Source of the DNA: Actinomycetota bacterium
Lineage (GTDB): Bacteria > Actinomycetota > Acidimicrobiia > Acidimicrobiales > AC-35
Assembly (NCBI GenBank): GCA_005884125.1
Contig: VAXP01000008.1
Span: 1 to 44,808, forward strand
Direction of reading: 5' to 3'
Length of the DNA: 44,808 nucleotides
The notes beneath the pieces are model-generated. The model did not search any database and was not told the DNA's origin. It saw only the letters and a program-made list of their open reading frames with translations. The position numbers and the translations under genes are program-made. Positions 34,870 through 42,528 of this stretch are shown piece by piece (the first letter of the stretch is position 1; each line of letters begins with the position of its first letter).

Positions 34870-35478
34870 GTGGACGTATTCGAGGCCATGGCCACGACCC
34901 GGGCCATGCGCCGGCTCGACCCCGACCGCGACGTCTCCGACGCCGACCTGCTCAAGGTGGTGGAGGCGGCCACCAAGGCGCCGTCGGGCGGCAACTCCCA
35001 GCCCGTGCGCTGGCTGGTGGTCAGGGACGCGGCCAAACGCAAGCAGCTGGGTGACATCTACCGCGCCTGCTGGGCGCCCGTGCGGGAGATGTACGCCGCG
35101 GCCATGAAGGAGGACGACGGGTCGGTCAACGCCCGGGTCCTGCGGTCGGCTGACTATCTGGGCGATCACATGGGCGATGCGCCGGCCATCGTGCTGCCGT
35201 GCTCCAAGGGCGCGCCCGGACAGGCCGAGTCCTCCGTGTTCGGCGCCGTGCAGAACCTGTTCCTGGCCGCACGGGCCTTGGGACTGGGCACCACCCTGAC
35301 CACGGTGCACCGCATGCGTGAGGGCGAGGTGAAGGCCCTGCTCGAGGTCCCCGACGACGTCACCACGTGGGCCATGATCCCCGTCGGCTACCCCCTTGGC
35401 CGTTGGGGCGAAGCCCAGCGTCGGCCCGTGCGCGAGGTCACCTACTGGGACAGCTGGAGGAGCCCGCCGCCGACCTGA
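34870..35478 (+). CDS. Nitroreductase family protein
   Basis: FMN-dependent nitroreductase-fold oxidoreductase of 202 residues. The family motif TRAMRRLDPDRDVSDADL is at the N-terminus, and KAPSGGNSQPVRWLVV is the FMN phosphate-binding block. Near the C-terminus MIPVGYPLGRWG is typical. GTG 34870 lies one base after the DDN-like stop, with cggggctgag in front as a weak ribosome site. The physiological substrate is unknown. Confidence 0.9.
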   Translation: MDVFEAMATTRAMRRLDPDRDVSDADLLKVVEAATKAPSGGNSQPVRWLVVRDAAKRKQLGDIYRACWAPVREMYAAAMKEDDGSVNARVLRSADYLGDHMGDAPAIVLPCSKGAPGQAESSVFGAVQNLFLAARALGLGTTLTTVHRMREGEVKALLEVPDDVTTWAMIPVGYPLGRWGEAQRRPVREVTYWDSWRSPPPT

Positions 35479-35502
35479 GACCGCGCCGCCACCTCCTCGG
35501 CG

Positions 35503-36504
35503 CTACCGGGGCTGAACGGTGACCGGGTCGCCGGGATGCACCTGGCCGGGCTCCCGCACCCAGGCGTACCAGCGGGCCCACTGCGGATTGCGCTCGTGGG
35601 CGATACGGGAGAAGTCGCCGTCGGAGAACCAGCGGGCCTGCTTGCCACAGGGCACGGCGGGAAAGGACACCTCCGCCAGCGCCGTGCCCACCCTCAGGCG
35701 GGCCCCCGGGCGCAGCGAGCACCAGTCGATCCCGCCCAGGGTCAGGTTCTCGCCCGCGCACCCAGGACCGATGGGATGGCCGTCGGCCGCGAGCTCGGCG
35801 ATGACGTCGGCCGACCACAGGCACAGGGCCTGGAAAGGCCTGCCGTGGTGCAGGCCGTCGGCCTGGCGGTCTCCAGCCAGGCCGTCGTGGGCGATGGCAC
35901 CGCAGGCCACCTCCCGCTTGGGGACACCGCCATCCGACGCGTTGACCCGCACGACCCGTCCGGCGTGGGCGGGGGTCCCGGCTCCGACGCCGGCCAGGCC
36001 CCGGCCCACGTCCATCAGGTGGTGGGTGGCGTCGTGCACGGCGTGGAACAGAGCCGCTTCGGCCTGGACGGTGGCGCCCGCAAGGTGCCCGACGTGGGCC
36101 CAGGCGTCGGGAGGGGCGTCGTGAGCGAGGCGGGCCAGGGCTGCACCCTCGCGCTCGAGGTCACCCACCGCCCGGATCGGGTCGAGCCGGGCGGCCTCGT
36201 CGTCCTCTGTGGCCCCGGCACCCGAGGGTGGGGCCGGCAGCGGGACACCGTCGGCGGCAAGGACGGCGGCGACGCCCTCACGCACCACGGCGGTGACGAG
36301 GGCGCTGTGGGTCCCGTACTCGAGCGCCGACCACACCGCGGGTGAGGGGCGGGCGTTCAGCTCGGCGGGGGTCAGGCCCTCGGTGGCCAGCCGCCACCAC
36401 ACGCCCAGGGCGCCGAGCATCGACACCGCATCCCGCACCCGCCAGACCCGGGCGTCGAAGCCACACTCGGAACACGTCTCAGGCCTGACCCCGTCCACGG
36501 CCAC
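35503..36504 (-). CDS. DinB-like domain fused to MOSC domain
   Basis: Two-domain protein of 333 residues. The N-terminal part (to about 175) is a DinB/mycothiol-transferase-like four-helix bundle, with FHAVHDATHHLMDVGR carrying metal-ligand-type histidines. The N-terminus also has CSECGF. From about 180 a MOSC domain follows, with AGDRQADGLHHGRPFQALCLW and the conserved catalytic Cys in PAVPCGKQARWF; MOSC domains handle sulfur bound to molybdenum cofactor or reduce N-hydroxylated compounds. The frame is continuous across the join. The function of the combination is not known to me. The start GTG at 36504 has no strong ribosome site. Confidence 0.85.
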   Translation of the reverse strand: MAVDGVRPETCSECGFDARVWRVRDAVSMLGALGVWWRLATEGLTPAELNARPSPAVWSALEYGTHSALVTAVVREGVAAVLAADGVPLPAPPSGAGATEDDEAARLDPIRAVGDLEREGAALARLAHDAPPDAWAHVGHLAGATVQAEAALFHAVHDATHHLMDVGRGLAGVGAGTPAHAGRVVRVNASDGGVPKREVACGAIAHDGLAGDRQADGLHHGRPFQALCLWSADVIAELAADGHPIGPGCAGENLTLGGIDWCSLRPGARLRVGTALAEVSFPAVPCGKQARWFSDGDFSRIAHERNPQWARWYAWVREPGQVHPGDPVTVQPR

Positions 36505-36578
36505 AGCATGCTCGACGGACGCAGGTCGAGCCTACGATTTGGGCCGCCGTTTGCCCCCCGGGCCGCGCCGGAGCGTCG

Positions 36579-36593
36579 TAGCATCGGGGCATG
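36579..36593 (+). promoter_or_regulatory. Possible leaderless promoter of the small basic protein gene
   Basis: TAGCAT at 36579-36584 resembles an actinobacterial -10 (TANNNT) and ends 6 bases before the ATG at 36591. No ribosome-binding site precedes the ATG. This is the usual layout of a leaderless mRNA, but no convincing -35 is seen. Confidence 0.35.
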
Positions 36594-36692
36594 GGCGAGA
36601 AAGCTCCACCGTCAGGAAACGCCAAGAAGCCGGGCAAGACCCTCAAGGAGAAGCGCGCCGCCAAGAAGGCCAAGAAGGGTCAGCGCGGGTAA
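36591..36692 (+). CDS. Small highly basic protein, 33 residues
   Basis: Too short for the ORF track. The product begins MGEKAPPSGNAKKPGK and ends with a Lys/Arg-rich TLKEKRAAKKAKKGQRG tail, about 40% basic. Codons end mostly in G or C, like neighbouring genes. Short proteins with such a KEKRAAKKAK tail are, from memory, common in actinobacterial genomes, but I know no function; nucleic-acid or ribosome binding is a guess from charge. The last 50 bp overlap the convergent small gene. Confidence 0.65.
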   Translation: MGEKAPPSGNAKKPGKTLKEKRAAKKAKKGQRG

Positions 36693-36909
36693 CGGGCGGG
36701 GCAGCGGGCGAAGGCGACGCCGCCGGCGCCGCCAGGGGCCCGGGCGCCGGCTCGCGCCGTGAGCAGCGCGGCGGGCGGCGGTAGCGCTCGGCGAAGGCCA
36801 GGATGATGGGTCGCATCTCCTCGACGATGGCGGCCACCTCGGTCGGCGTGGGCTCCCACGGCGGCGTCGGGCTTGACTCGTCGGTCTTGAGGCGGGATGT
36901 CTCGGTCAT
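36643..36909 (-). CDS. Small hypothetical protein, 88 residues
   Basis: ATG 36909 is preceded by an excellent ribosome site (gggggaggg, 6 bp spacing). The first 45 residues (MTETSRLKTDESS, then TPTEVAAIVEEMRPIILAFAERYRR) have strong third-position GC and a predicted helix. The remaining 40 are Pro/Ala/Ser-rich and overlap the opposite small gene, so the true stop is the least certain part. No family recognised. An AT-rich patch at about 36975-36995 could hold its promoter. Confidence 0.55.
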   Translation of the reverse strand: MTETSRLKTDESSPTPPWEPTPTEVAAIVEEMRPIILAFAERYRRPPRCSRREPAPGPLAAPAASPSPAAPPVTRADPSWPSWRRASP

Positions 36910-37128
36910 GGCTGCCCTCCCCCTTTGGAGGTTCTCTGGTGACACCTTCGTCCCTGGGCGTCCGGTTCTCATCCTCACTTTTGATGATTTGTCGAGCTAC
37001 CTGCCGGGATACACCCGTGCGAGGCTCCTGCTCACTGACAGCCACGCAGACCGGTCCCCGTGGCCCATGGCCGCCCCCGCCATCTCTCCCGCCGCTCCCC
37101 TCCCAGTGACTGGGGCTTACCTCCGGCC

Positions 37129-38016
37129 GTGCTCCGTCGCCTGCTGATCGCCCTGGGGTTGGCCGCCGTGGCCGGCGGCGGACTGGGCCTCGTCATCATC
37201 GCGGCCACCAGACAGCCAAACCACCGGACGCTGCGTAGCGCCGGGGCCTCGCCCGCCGGCACCTCGGTCCCCAGCACCCAGGTCAGCTCCGTGCCCACCA
37301 CGACGCAGGTTCCGGGCCCGCCGACGACGGCGCCGGCGCCCGGGGAGAGACGCGCTCTCACCGGAAGAACGATCGTCATCGACCCCGGCCACAACGGTGG
37401 CAACGCCAGCCACCCCGCCGAGATCAACCGGATCGTCGACGCCGTGACCCTTGGCAAGCCGTGTGACACGGGCGGCGCCGAGACGGCGTCGGGCTACGGC
37501 GAGTCGGCCTTCAACCTGGACGTCTCCCTGCGGTTGAGGGCACTCCTGGAGCTGGCCGGGGCCAGGGTCGTGATGACCAGGTCGGACAACAACGGCGTAG
37601 GCCCGTGCATAACCGACAGGGCGGCCATCGGCAACGCCGCCCACGCCGACGCCGCCATATCCATCCACGCCGACGGTGGCCCAGCCGGGGGCCGGGGTTT
37701 CCATGTCATCGAGCCCGTCCTCATCGCCGGTCACACCGAGGCGATCGTGGGCCCCTCCCGGCGGCTCGCCCTTGACGTCCGGGACGGCTACGGCACCGGG
37801 AGCGGGATGCCCCGCTCGACCTATGCCGGCCATGACGGCCTCGACGACCGCAACGATCTCGGCGGGCTGAACCTCTCCACCGTGCCCAAGGTCTTCATCG
37901 AGTGCGGCAACCTTCGCAACCCGACCGACGCGGGCATGCTCGAGAGCCCCGCCTTCCGACAACGAGCGGCCGAAGCGCTGGCCGCGGGGCTCAGCGGGTT
38001 TCTCTCGGGTCGGTGA
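37129..38016 (+). CDS. N-acetylmuramoyl-L-alanine amidase (amidase_3), anchored
   Basis: Cell-wall hydrolase that cuts the bond between N-acetylmuramate and L-Ala of peptidoglycan, outside the membrane. With the GTG at 37129 it has 295 residues: a short basic start (RR), a membrane helix (about 4-26), a Thr/Pro/Ser-rich spacer to about 75, and one amidase_3 domain. Zinc ligands are His88 in DPGHNGG, Glu125 in YGESAFNLD and His180 in SIHADGG; the catalytic Glu258 is in FIECGN. The track ORF starts at GTG 37060, which would add a 23-residue cytoplasmic tail; either start is possible. Its stop directly abuts the stop of the next convergent gene. Confidence 0.9.
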   Translation: MLRRLLIALGLAAVAGGGLGLVIIAATRQPNHRTLRSAGASPAGTSVPSTQVSSVPTTTQVPGPPTTAPAPGERRALTGRTIVIDPGHNGGNASHPAEINRIVDAVTLGKPCDTGGAETASGYGESAFNLDVSLRLRALLELAGARVVMTRSDNNGVGPCITDRAAIGNAAHADAAISIHADGGPAGGRGFHVIEPVLIAGHTEAIVGPSRRLALDVRDGYGTGSGMPRSTYAGHDGLDDRNDLGGLNLSTVPKVFIECGNLRNPTDAGMLESPAFRQRAAEALAAGLSGFLSGR

Positions 38017-39183
38017 CTACGCCTGCAGGCGTGGTCCCGCCCGTGAAGGGCGGCGCCGCACACGCCGCAGCGCGGCCAGGCCCAGGCCGGTGGCGACCAC
38101 CACGGCGGCCACGCCGCCCGCGATGGCTCCCGGACCGGGCGATCCTCCGCCCGATGCGGAGGCGATCACCAGCAGCCGCCCCTCCCCGTGCGCGGTGGCG
38201 GGGCCGGTGGCGGCGACCCCGGCCTCGCAGGTGGGGGCGCAGCGGACCCTGACCACGGTGGCCGCGCCCTCCGTCCCCACCAGCAGGTCACCGGGACGGG
38301 CCGAGCCGGCCAGGGCGGAGCCCGTCAGGCGCAGGACGCTGTCCGTGCCCGGGTGGGGGTTGCCGGGCGTGCCCCGGTCGGCCATGTAGGCGACCCTGGT
38401 CCCCGACCCGGGCACGAACCCCGCGCTCTCCACTCCTATGTCGGCCCCCGCGGCCACCCCGGAGGCGGCCACCAGGCTCAGCTGTCCCCCGGGCGACACC
38501 GCGTAGATGGTCCCGTCCAGCTCGTCGGGCGCAACCAGGTGACCGCCGTAGGGGCCGAAGGTGGGGGGCGCCACGGCCACGCCCCCCTCGAGGGGGGCGT
38601 CCACCACGGCCACGGGGCGGACCGCGCCACGGCAGTCGACGGCCGAGACCTGGGTCCTGCCCGGTTGGGTGGGCCCGACGACCAGCAGCCGGTGGCCGAA
38701 GGAGCCGACCGTGTCCAGGGCGATGCCGGTCAGGGTGGACGGGCCGGGGACGTCGGCCAGACGGGTGACGGCTCCGCCGGGGGCGATCCTGGCCACGCCC
38801 GGCGGGGCGCCTCTGAGGTCAAGGGCCAGGATCTCGTCCTTGGCGAACCGGCACCCGGCGCCGTCCACGGCGAGCCCGGGTGAGACGGCGATGTAGGACT
38901 CGGAGCCGTCGGGCGCCGAGTACCCGGAGGCGAAGTCGCTGGTCGCGCCGGACGGGGCGATGAGAACGAGCTTCCCGTGCACGGCCGCGACCAGCCGCCC
39001 GTCGCCACGGGGCCCGGCCACGTCGAACACCCCCGGGAGGTGGATCCACCGCTCCCATGCCGGGGGCGAAGACGTCGGGCCCGCCGCCTTCACCGCGGGA
39101 GCGACGCCCGCCACCGACGCTGCGGCTCCCGCTGCGGCTGCGGCCGCAGCCACCAGGGCGCGAACCCGGCGGCTCCGCAGCAC
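38017..39183 (-). CDS. Secreted, C-terminally membrane-anchored protein of unknown function
   Basis: Protein of 388 residues with an Ala-rich signal peptide (LRSRRVRALVAAAAAAAGAA) at the N-terminus and a C-terminal hydrophobic segment followed by RRVRRRPSRAG, so it should be exported and held by a C-terminal anchor. The middle resembles a beta-propeller-type repeat protein, with spaced GGAVTRLADVPGPSTLTGIALD, GGVAVAPPTFGPYGGHLVAPDE and DGTIYAVSPGGQLSLVA segments, as in SMP-30/NHL-like or Vgb-like folds. I cannot assign a function. The GTG at 39183 (after gcggg) is chosen because the track ORF upstream to 40533 overlaps two real genes. Confidence 0.78.
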   Translation of the reverse strand: MLRSRRVRALVAAAAAAAGAAASVAGVAPAVKAAGPTSSPPAWERWIHLPGVFDVAGPRGDGRLVAAVHGKLVLIAPSGATSDFASGYSAPDGSESYIAVSPGLAVDGAGCRFAKDEILALDLRGAPPGVARIAPGGAVTRLADVPGPSTLTGIALDTVGSFGHRLLVVGPTQPGRTQVSAVDCRGAVRPVAVVDAPLEGGVAVAPPTFGPYGGHLVAPDELDGTIYAVSPGGQLSLVAASGVAAGADIGVESAGFVPGSGTRVAYMADRGTPGNPHPGTDSVLRLTGSALAGSARPGDLLVGTEGAATVVRVRCAPTCEAGVAATGPATAHGEGRLLVIASASGGGSPGPGAIAGGVAAVVVATGLGLAALRRVRRRPSRAGPRLQA

Positions 39184-39267
39184 CCCGCCAGTGTAGGAAG
39201 CCGGGGCGCGGGCGACGGCGGCAGGAATTCGGCGGCGGGCCGGCCTCGGGTCCACCAGGCTGGCGGG

Positions 39268-40128
39268 ATGGCCAGGGTCCGCCCCATGACGGGCGACGAC
39301 GTCGCTCCCGCCCAGGAGGTCTGGGACGAGGCCTTCACCACCATGCGCTCTTCCTACGGACTGCCGGCCGCAGTAGGTGCGGGGTCGGCGGAGCGCACGC
39401 GCCAGCGCATCCGCCACCTTCTGACGACCGACGCGGGCGGGTCCTGGGTGGCCGAGGACGACGACGGCAAGGTGATGGGGTTGGCCCAGGCTCTGGTGCG
39501 GGACGACCTCTGGGTGCTCTCCCTGCTGGGAGTTGCGACTCGCGGCCAGGACCGAGGGACGGGCAAGGCACTGCTCGACGCCGCCCTCGGGTACGGCCGG
39601 GAGGTGGCCAACGGCCTCATCCTCTGCTCTCGCGACCCACGCGCCGCCCGGCGCTACGTCAGGGCCGGCTTCCACCTCAATCCCTCCGTCTCGGCCTGGG
39701 GAACCGTCGATCGGCGCCGCCTCCCCGCTGCGCCCGGCGTGCGGCCCGGCACCCCGGACGACCACGACTTCGTCGCCGAGCTCGACCGCAGCCTGCGCCA
39801 CGGAGCCCATGGCCCCGACTTGGACCACCTCCTCACCGAGGGCTGCCGGCTGTGGGTCCTCGAAGGCCGCGGCTATGCGCTGGCTCGGGGGGCCAAGCCC
39901 GTGTTCATGGCCGCCGAGGACGAGGAGGCGGCTCGCGACCTCCTCTGGGCCTGCCTGGCCCAGGCCCGCTCCGACGATGTGGTCGAGGTGAGCTGGATGA
40001 CCGCGCACCAGCAGTGGGCCGCCGACGTGGCCCTGGACGCGGGCCTCGAGCTCCACCCGGCGGGGCCGGTCATGACCCGGGACATGCCCGTGCCCTGCCT
40101 CTACCTTCCCAGTGGCGCCTACGGGTAG
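39268..40128 (+). CDS. GNAT-family N-acetyltransferase
   Basis: Acetyltransferase of 286 residues. The N-terminal GNAT domain (to about 145) has the acetyl-CoA phosphate-binding motif RGQDRGTGKALLDAA and the following ALGYGREVANGL. A second, more diverged half follows (APGVRPGTPDDHDFVAELD), so this may be a tandem-GNAT protein. ATG 39268 has tggcggg in front; the longer track ORF reaches into the opposite gene and is not supported. Substrate unknown. Confidence 0.87.
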   Translation: MARVRPMTGDDVAPAQEVWDEAFTTMRSSYGLPAAVGAGSAERTRQRIRHLLTTDAGGSWVAEDDDGKVMGLAQALVRDDLWVLSLLGVATRGQDRGTGKALLDAALGYGREVANGLILCSRDPRAARRYVRAGFHLNPSVSAWGTVDRRRLPAAPGVRPGTPDDHDFVAELDRSLRHGAHGPDLDHLLTEGCRLWVLEGRGYALARGAKPVFMAAEDEEAARDLLWACLAQARSDDVVEVSWMTAHQQWAADVALDAGLELHPAGPVMTRDMPVPCLYLPSGAYG

Positions 40129-40129
40129 C

Positions 40130-41344
40130 TCACGCGAGCGACAGGCGCAGCTCCTGTAGGCCCCGCAGCACGACGTGATCGCGGTACGGGGGATGGGGAT
40201 CGGCCAGCGCCAGCCCCGGGAATCTCCGCACCAGCGAGCCCAGGACGACCTGCCCTTCCACCCGGGCCAGGGCCGCGCCCAGGCAGTAGTGCATTCCGCC
40301 CGAGAAGGTGAGGTGGCGGTTGTCGGCCCTGGCCAGGTCGAGGCCGTCGGGGTCCTCGAAGCGGGCCGGGTCGCGGTTGGCCGCGGCGAGAAGAGCCACG
40401 ACCTGGTGGCCCTTGGGCACGTGATGGCCGCCCACCTCCAGGTCCTCGGTGGCGATGCGGGCGGTGAAGTGCACCGGTCCGTCGTAGCGGAGCAGCTCCT
40501 CCACCGCCGAGGCGTCCAGCCCCGGGTCGTCACGCAGGCGCGCCAGCTGATCGGGGTGACGCAGCAGGGCCAGGATGCCGTTGCCGATGAGGTTCATGGT
40601 GGTCTCGTGGCCGGCGATGAACAGCAGCACCACGACGGCCCGCAGGTCGGACTCGGTGAGCTTGTCGCCCTCCTCCTCGGCCGTGATCAGGGCGCTGAGC
40701 AGGTCGTCCCGGGGCCGTCGCCGCCGCTCCTCGATGAGACCGTTGAGGTAGTTGATGAGCTGCATCACGGCCACCACGCCCCGGTTGGCTGTCTCGAGGT
40801 CGACCTCGCCATCCAGCAGCCGCGAGGCGTCCGAGGACCACGGCCCGAACAGGGCCCGGTCCTCGGCGGGGACGCCGAGCAGCTGACAGATGACGATGAC
40901 GGGAAGGGGGTAGGCCAGCGTGGGCATGAGGTCGACCTCTCGCTCACCCGCCAGCTCGTCGAGGATGCCGTCCACCAACTCCTGGATGCGGGGGCGCAGG
41001 CGCTCGATCGAGCGGGGCGTGAAGGCCTGGCTCACCAGGCGCCGCAGGCGGGTGTGGTCGGGCGGGTCGAGGAAGAGAAGGATCCCGGTGTCGAGGTCTC
41101 GCATGGTCGACCGCAGGTCCATGGCCCCCAGCTCGACCCGGCTGGTGAGGTGCTCGGGGTTGCTGCTCCAGCGCGGGTCGCGCAGCACGGCCTCGCAGTC
41201 GGCGTAGCGGGAGAGGACCCACTCCCCGAACTTGTCGTTCCACCACACGGGCGCCCGCTCGAGCAGCTCCCGGTAAGCAGGAAAGGGGTCGGCTCGGTGA
41301 TCGGGGTCGAAGGGATCGAAGCCGGGCTGGACCGCGGTCGTCAT
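40130..41344 (-). CDS. Cytochrome P450
   Basis: Soluble bacterial P450 monooxygenase of 404 residues. The I-helix oxygen-binding motif is FIAGHETTMN, the K-helix ExxR is in EELLRYDGPVHF, and the heme-thiolate Cys is in FSGGMHYCLGAALAR (the usual FGxGxHxCLG with Ser in second position). ATG 41344 follows ggaaggtgg, a good ribosome site. No ferredoxin or ferredoxin reductase lies beside it, so electrons come from partners elsewhere. It is divergent from a DinB-like gene. The class looks like the CYP107 type, but the substrate is unknown. Confidence 0.95.
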   Translation of the reverse strand: MTTAVQPGFDPFDPDHRADPFPAYRELLERAPVWWNDKFGEWVLSRYADCEAVLRDPRWSSNPEHLTSRVELGAMDLRSTMRDLDTGILLFLDPPDHTRLRRLVSQAFTPRSIERLRPRIQELVDGILDELAGEREVDLMPTLAYPLPVIVICQLLGVPAEDRALFGPWSSDASRLLDGEVDLETANRGVVAVMQLINYLNGLIEERRRRPRDDLLSALITAEEEGDKLTESDLRAVVVLLFIAGHETTMNLIGNGILALLRHPDQLARLRDDPGLDASAVEELLRYDGPVHFTARIATEDLEVGGHHVPKGHQVVALLAAANRDPARFEDPDGLDLARADNRHLTFSGGMHYCLGAALARVEGQVVLGSLVRRFPGLALADPHPPYRDHVVLRGLQELRLSLA

Positions 41345-41424
41345 CGCTGCCACCTTCCGAGCGCAGCCGGGCGCAACGGCCGCCACCCTAGATGGGCACA
41401 TCGCAGACCTGCGAGTCTCTGGCC

Positions 41425-41898
41425 GTGATCTCAGCGAACGACTACCTCTACTTCGTGGACGAAGCGCTCGACGGGATGATCCAGATCGTGACCGAGCTGG
41501 GTGACGACGTAGCCAACCGCCGGCCCGACGTTCCCGGCGCCAACTCGCCCTACGTCCTGCTGACCCACTGCCTCGGGGTCATGGAGTACTGGGGCGGACA
41601 CCTGGTCGCGGGCCGCGCCATCGAGCGCGACCGGGACGCCGAGTTCCGGGCCTCGGGACCTGTCGCTCCCCTGGTCGATCGGGCCCGCCAGGCCCGGCAC
41701 CAGCTGGAGTCGGACATCGCCGACCTCGAGGCCTATGCCCCTCCCCGAGGCGTCCCGCATCCCCCGGATGCCGAGCTGCCCCTGGCCAGGACCCAGGGCG
41801 GGGCCCTGGTCCACATCCACGAGGAGCTGGCCCAGCACCGGGGCCAGATGGAGGGGTGCCGGGACGTGCTCCGCGCCCCCTGGGCCAGGCTCGCCTGA
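41425..41898 (+). CDS. DinB-like (DUF664-type) protein
   Basis: Four-helix-bundle protein of about 157 residues (168 if the ATG at 41392 is used). Metal-ligand-type histidines appear in LLTHCLGVMEYWGGH and ALVHIHEELAQHRGQMEG, as in DinB/mycothiol-S-transferase relatives. I chose GTG 41425 because ISANDYLYFVDEALDGM is the natural family start; no ribosome site settles it. It may be a thiol-dependent transferase or detoxification protein. It shares a short divergent gap with the P450 gene. Confidence 0.82.
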   Translation: MISANDYLYFVDEALDGMIQIVTELGDDVANRRPDVPGANSPYVLLTHCLGVMEYWGGHLVAGRAIERDRDAEFRASGPVAPLVDRARQARHQLESDIADLEAYAPPRGVPHPPDAELPLARTQGGALVHIHEELAQHRGQMEGCRDVLRAPWARLA

Positions 41899-41912
41899 AC
41901 GCGGGCGAGGGA

Positions 41913-42449
41913 TCAGCCCAACCTGTACTCCCAGCCCTCCTGCCAGGCGAAGTCGGCACCGATGAGGTCCTCGATCGGGGTACCGCCGAGCACGTGGTCC
42001 AGGGCCCACCGGGTGGCGACGTGGCCGATGATCAGCACCCGGGCACCCTCCCAGCGCAGGGGTAGGTCGTCGAGGACGCGCCCGGCGCGGTGCACGGCCT
42101 GGCGCCAGCTCTCGCCACCGGGGTAGGGCTCGTCGAGGTGGCGGGTGCGGTCGCCGTGCATCTCGGAGGCGGGACCCCCGTTGCGGGCTCCGTAGTCGCA
42201 TTCGCGCAAACGCCAGTCGCACAGGATCGGGACACCCGTGCCCTCGAAGGCGATCGAGGCCGTCTCCACGGCCCGGCCCAGGTCGGACGTGAACACCGCG
42301 GCGATGCCGTCCTCCCGCCGGCGGCGGCCCAGCTCCCGGGCCCCTTGCATCCCCCTCTCACCCAGCCGGCCCGGCAGCCATCCGGTGGCCACTCCCCTGT
42401 CGTTGTCCTCGCTCAAGGCGTGGGTCTCGAAGACGATGTCGACGCTCAC
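41913..42449 (-). CDS. Histidine phosphatase (phosphoglycerate-mutase-like) family protein
   Basis: Protein of 178 residues with the histidine-phosphatase fold. The catalytic N-terminal motif, usually RHGE, reads ETHALSEDN: the phosphate-accepting His is kept but the preceding Arg is Thr. The acid/base region is DWRLRECDYGARNG and the second catalytic His is in LIIGHVATRWALDH. It probably dephosphorylates a small molecule, with altered phosphate binding. GTG or ATG start at 42449. Confidence 0.88.
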   Translation of the reverse strand: MSVDIVFETHALSEDNDRGVATGWLPGRLGERGMQGARELGRRRREDGIAAVFTSDLGRAVETASIAFEGTGVPILCDWRLRECDYGARNGGPASEMHGDRTRHLDEPYPGGESWRQAVHRAGRVLDDLPLRWEGARVLIIGHVATRWALDHVLGGTPIEDLIGADFAWQEGWEYRLG

Positions 42450-42528
42450 TCAGGCCCGCCTCCGGCCCACGGTCGGCACCGGGCGAGTCTCCCGCGCCGG
42501 CAAAGTCCCCGTCTACGCTGAGTCGACC

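Noticed and set aside
36680-37045. 121-residue minus-strand ORF beginning MAVSEQEPRTG
   Set aside because: It overlaps the better-supported 88-residue ORF in another frame, and its codons do not show the high third-position GC seen in neighbours.
40130-41344. Natural-product cluster around the cytochrome P450
   Set aside because: No polyketide, peptide or terpene synthase and no redox partner lies nearby; the neighbours are unrelated single genes.
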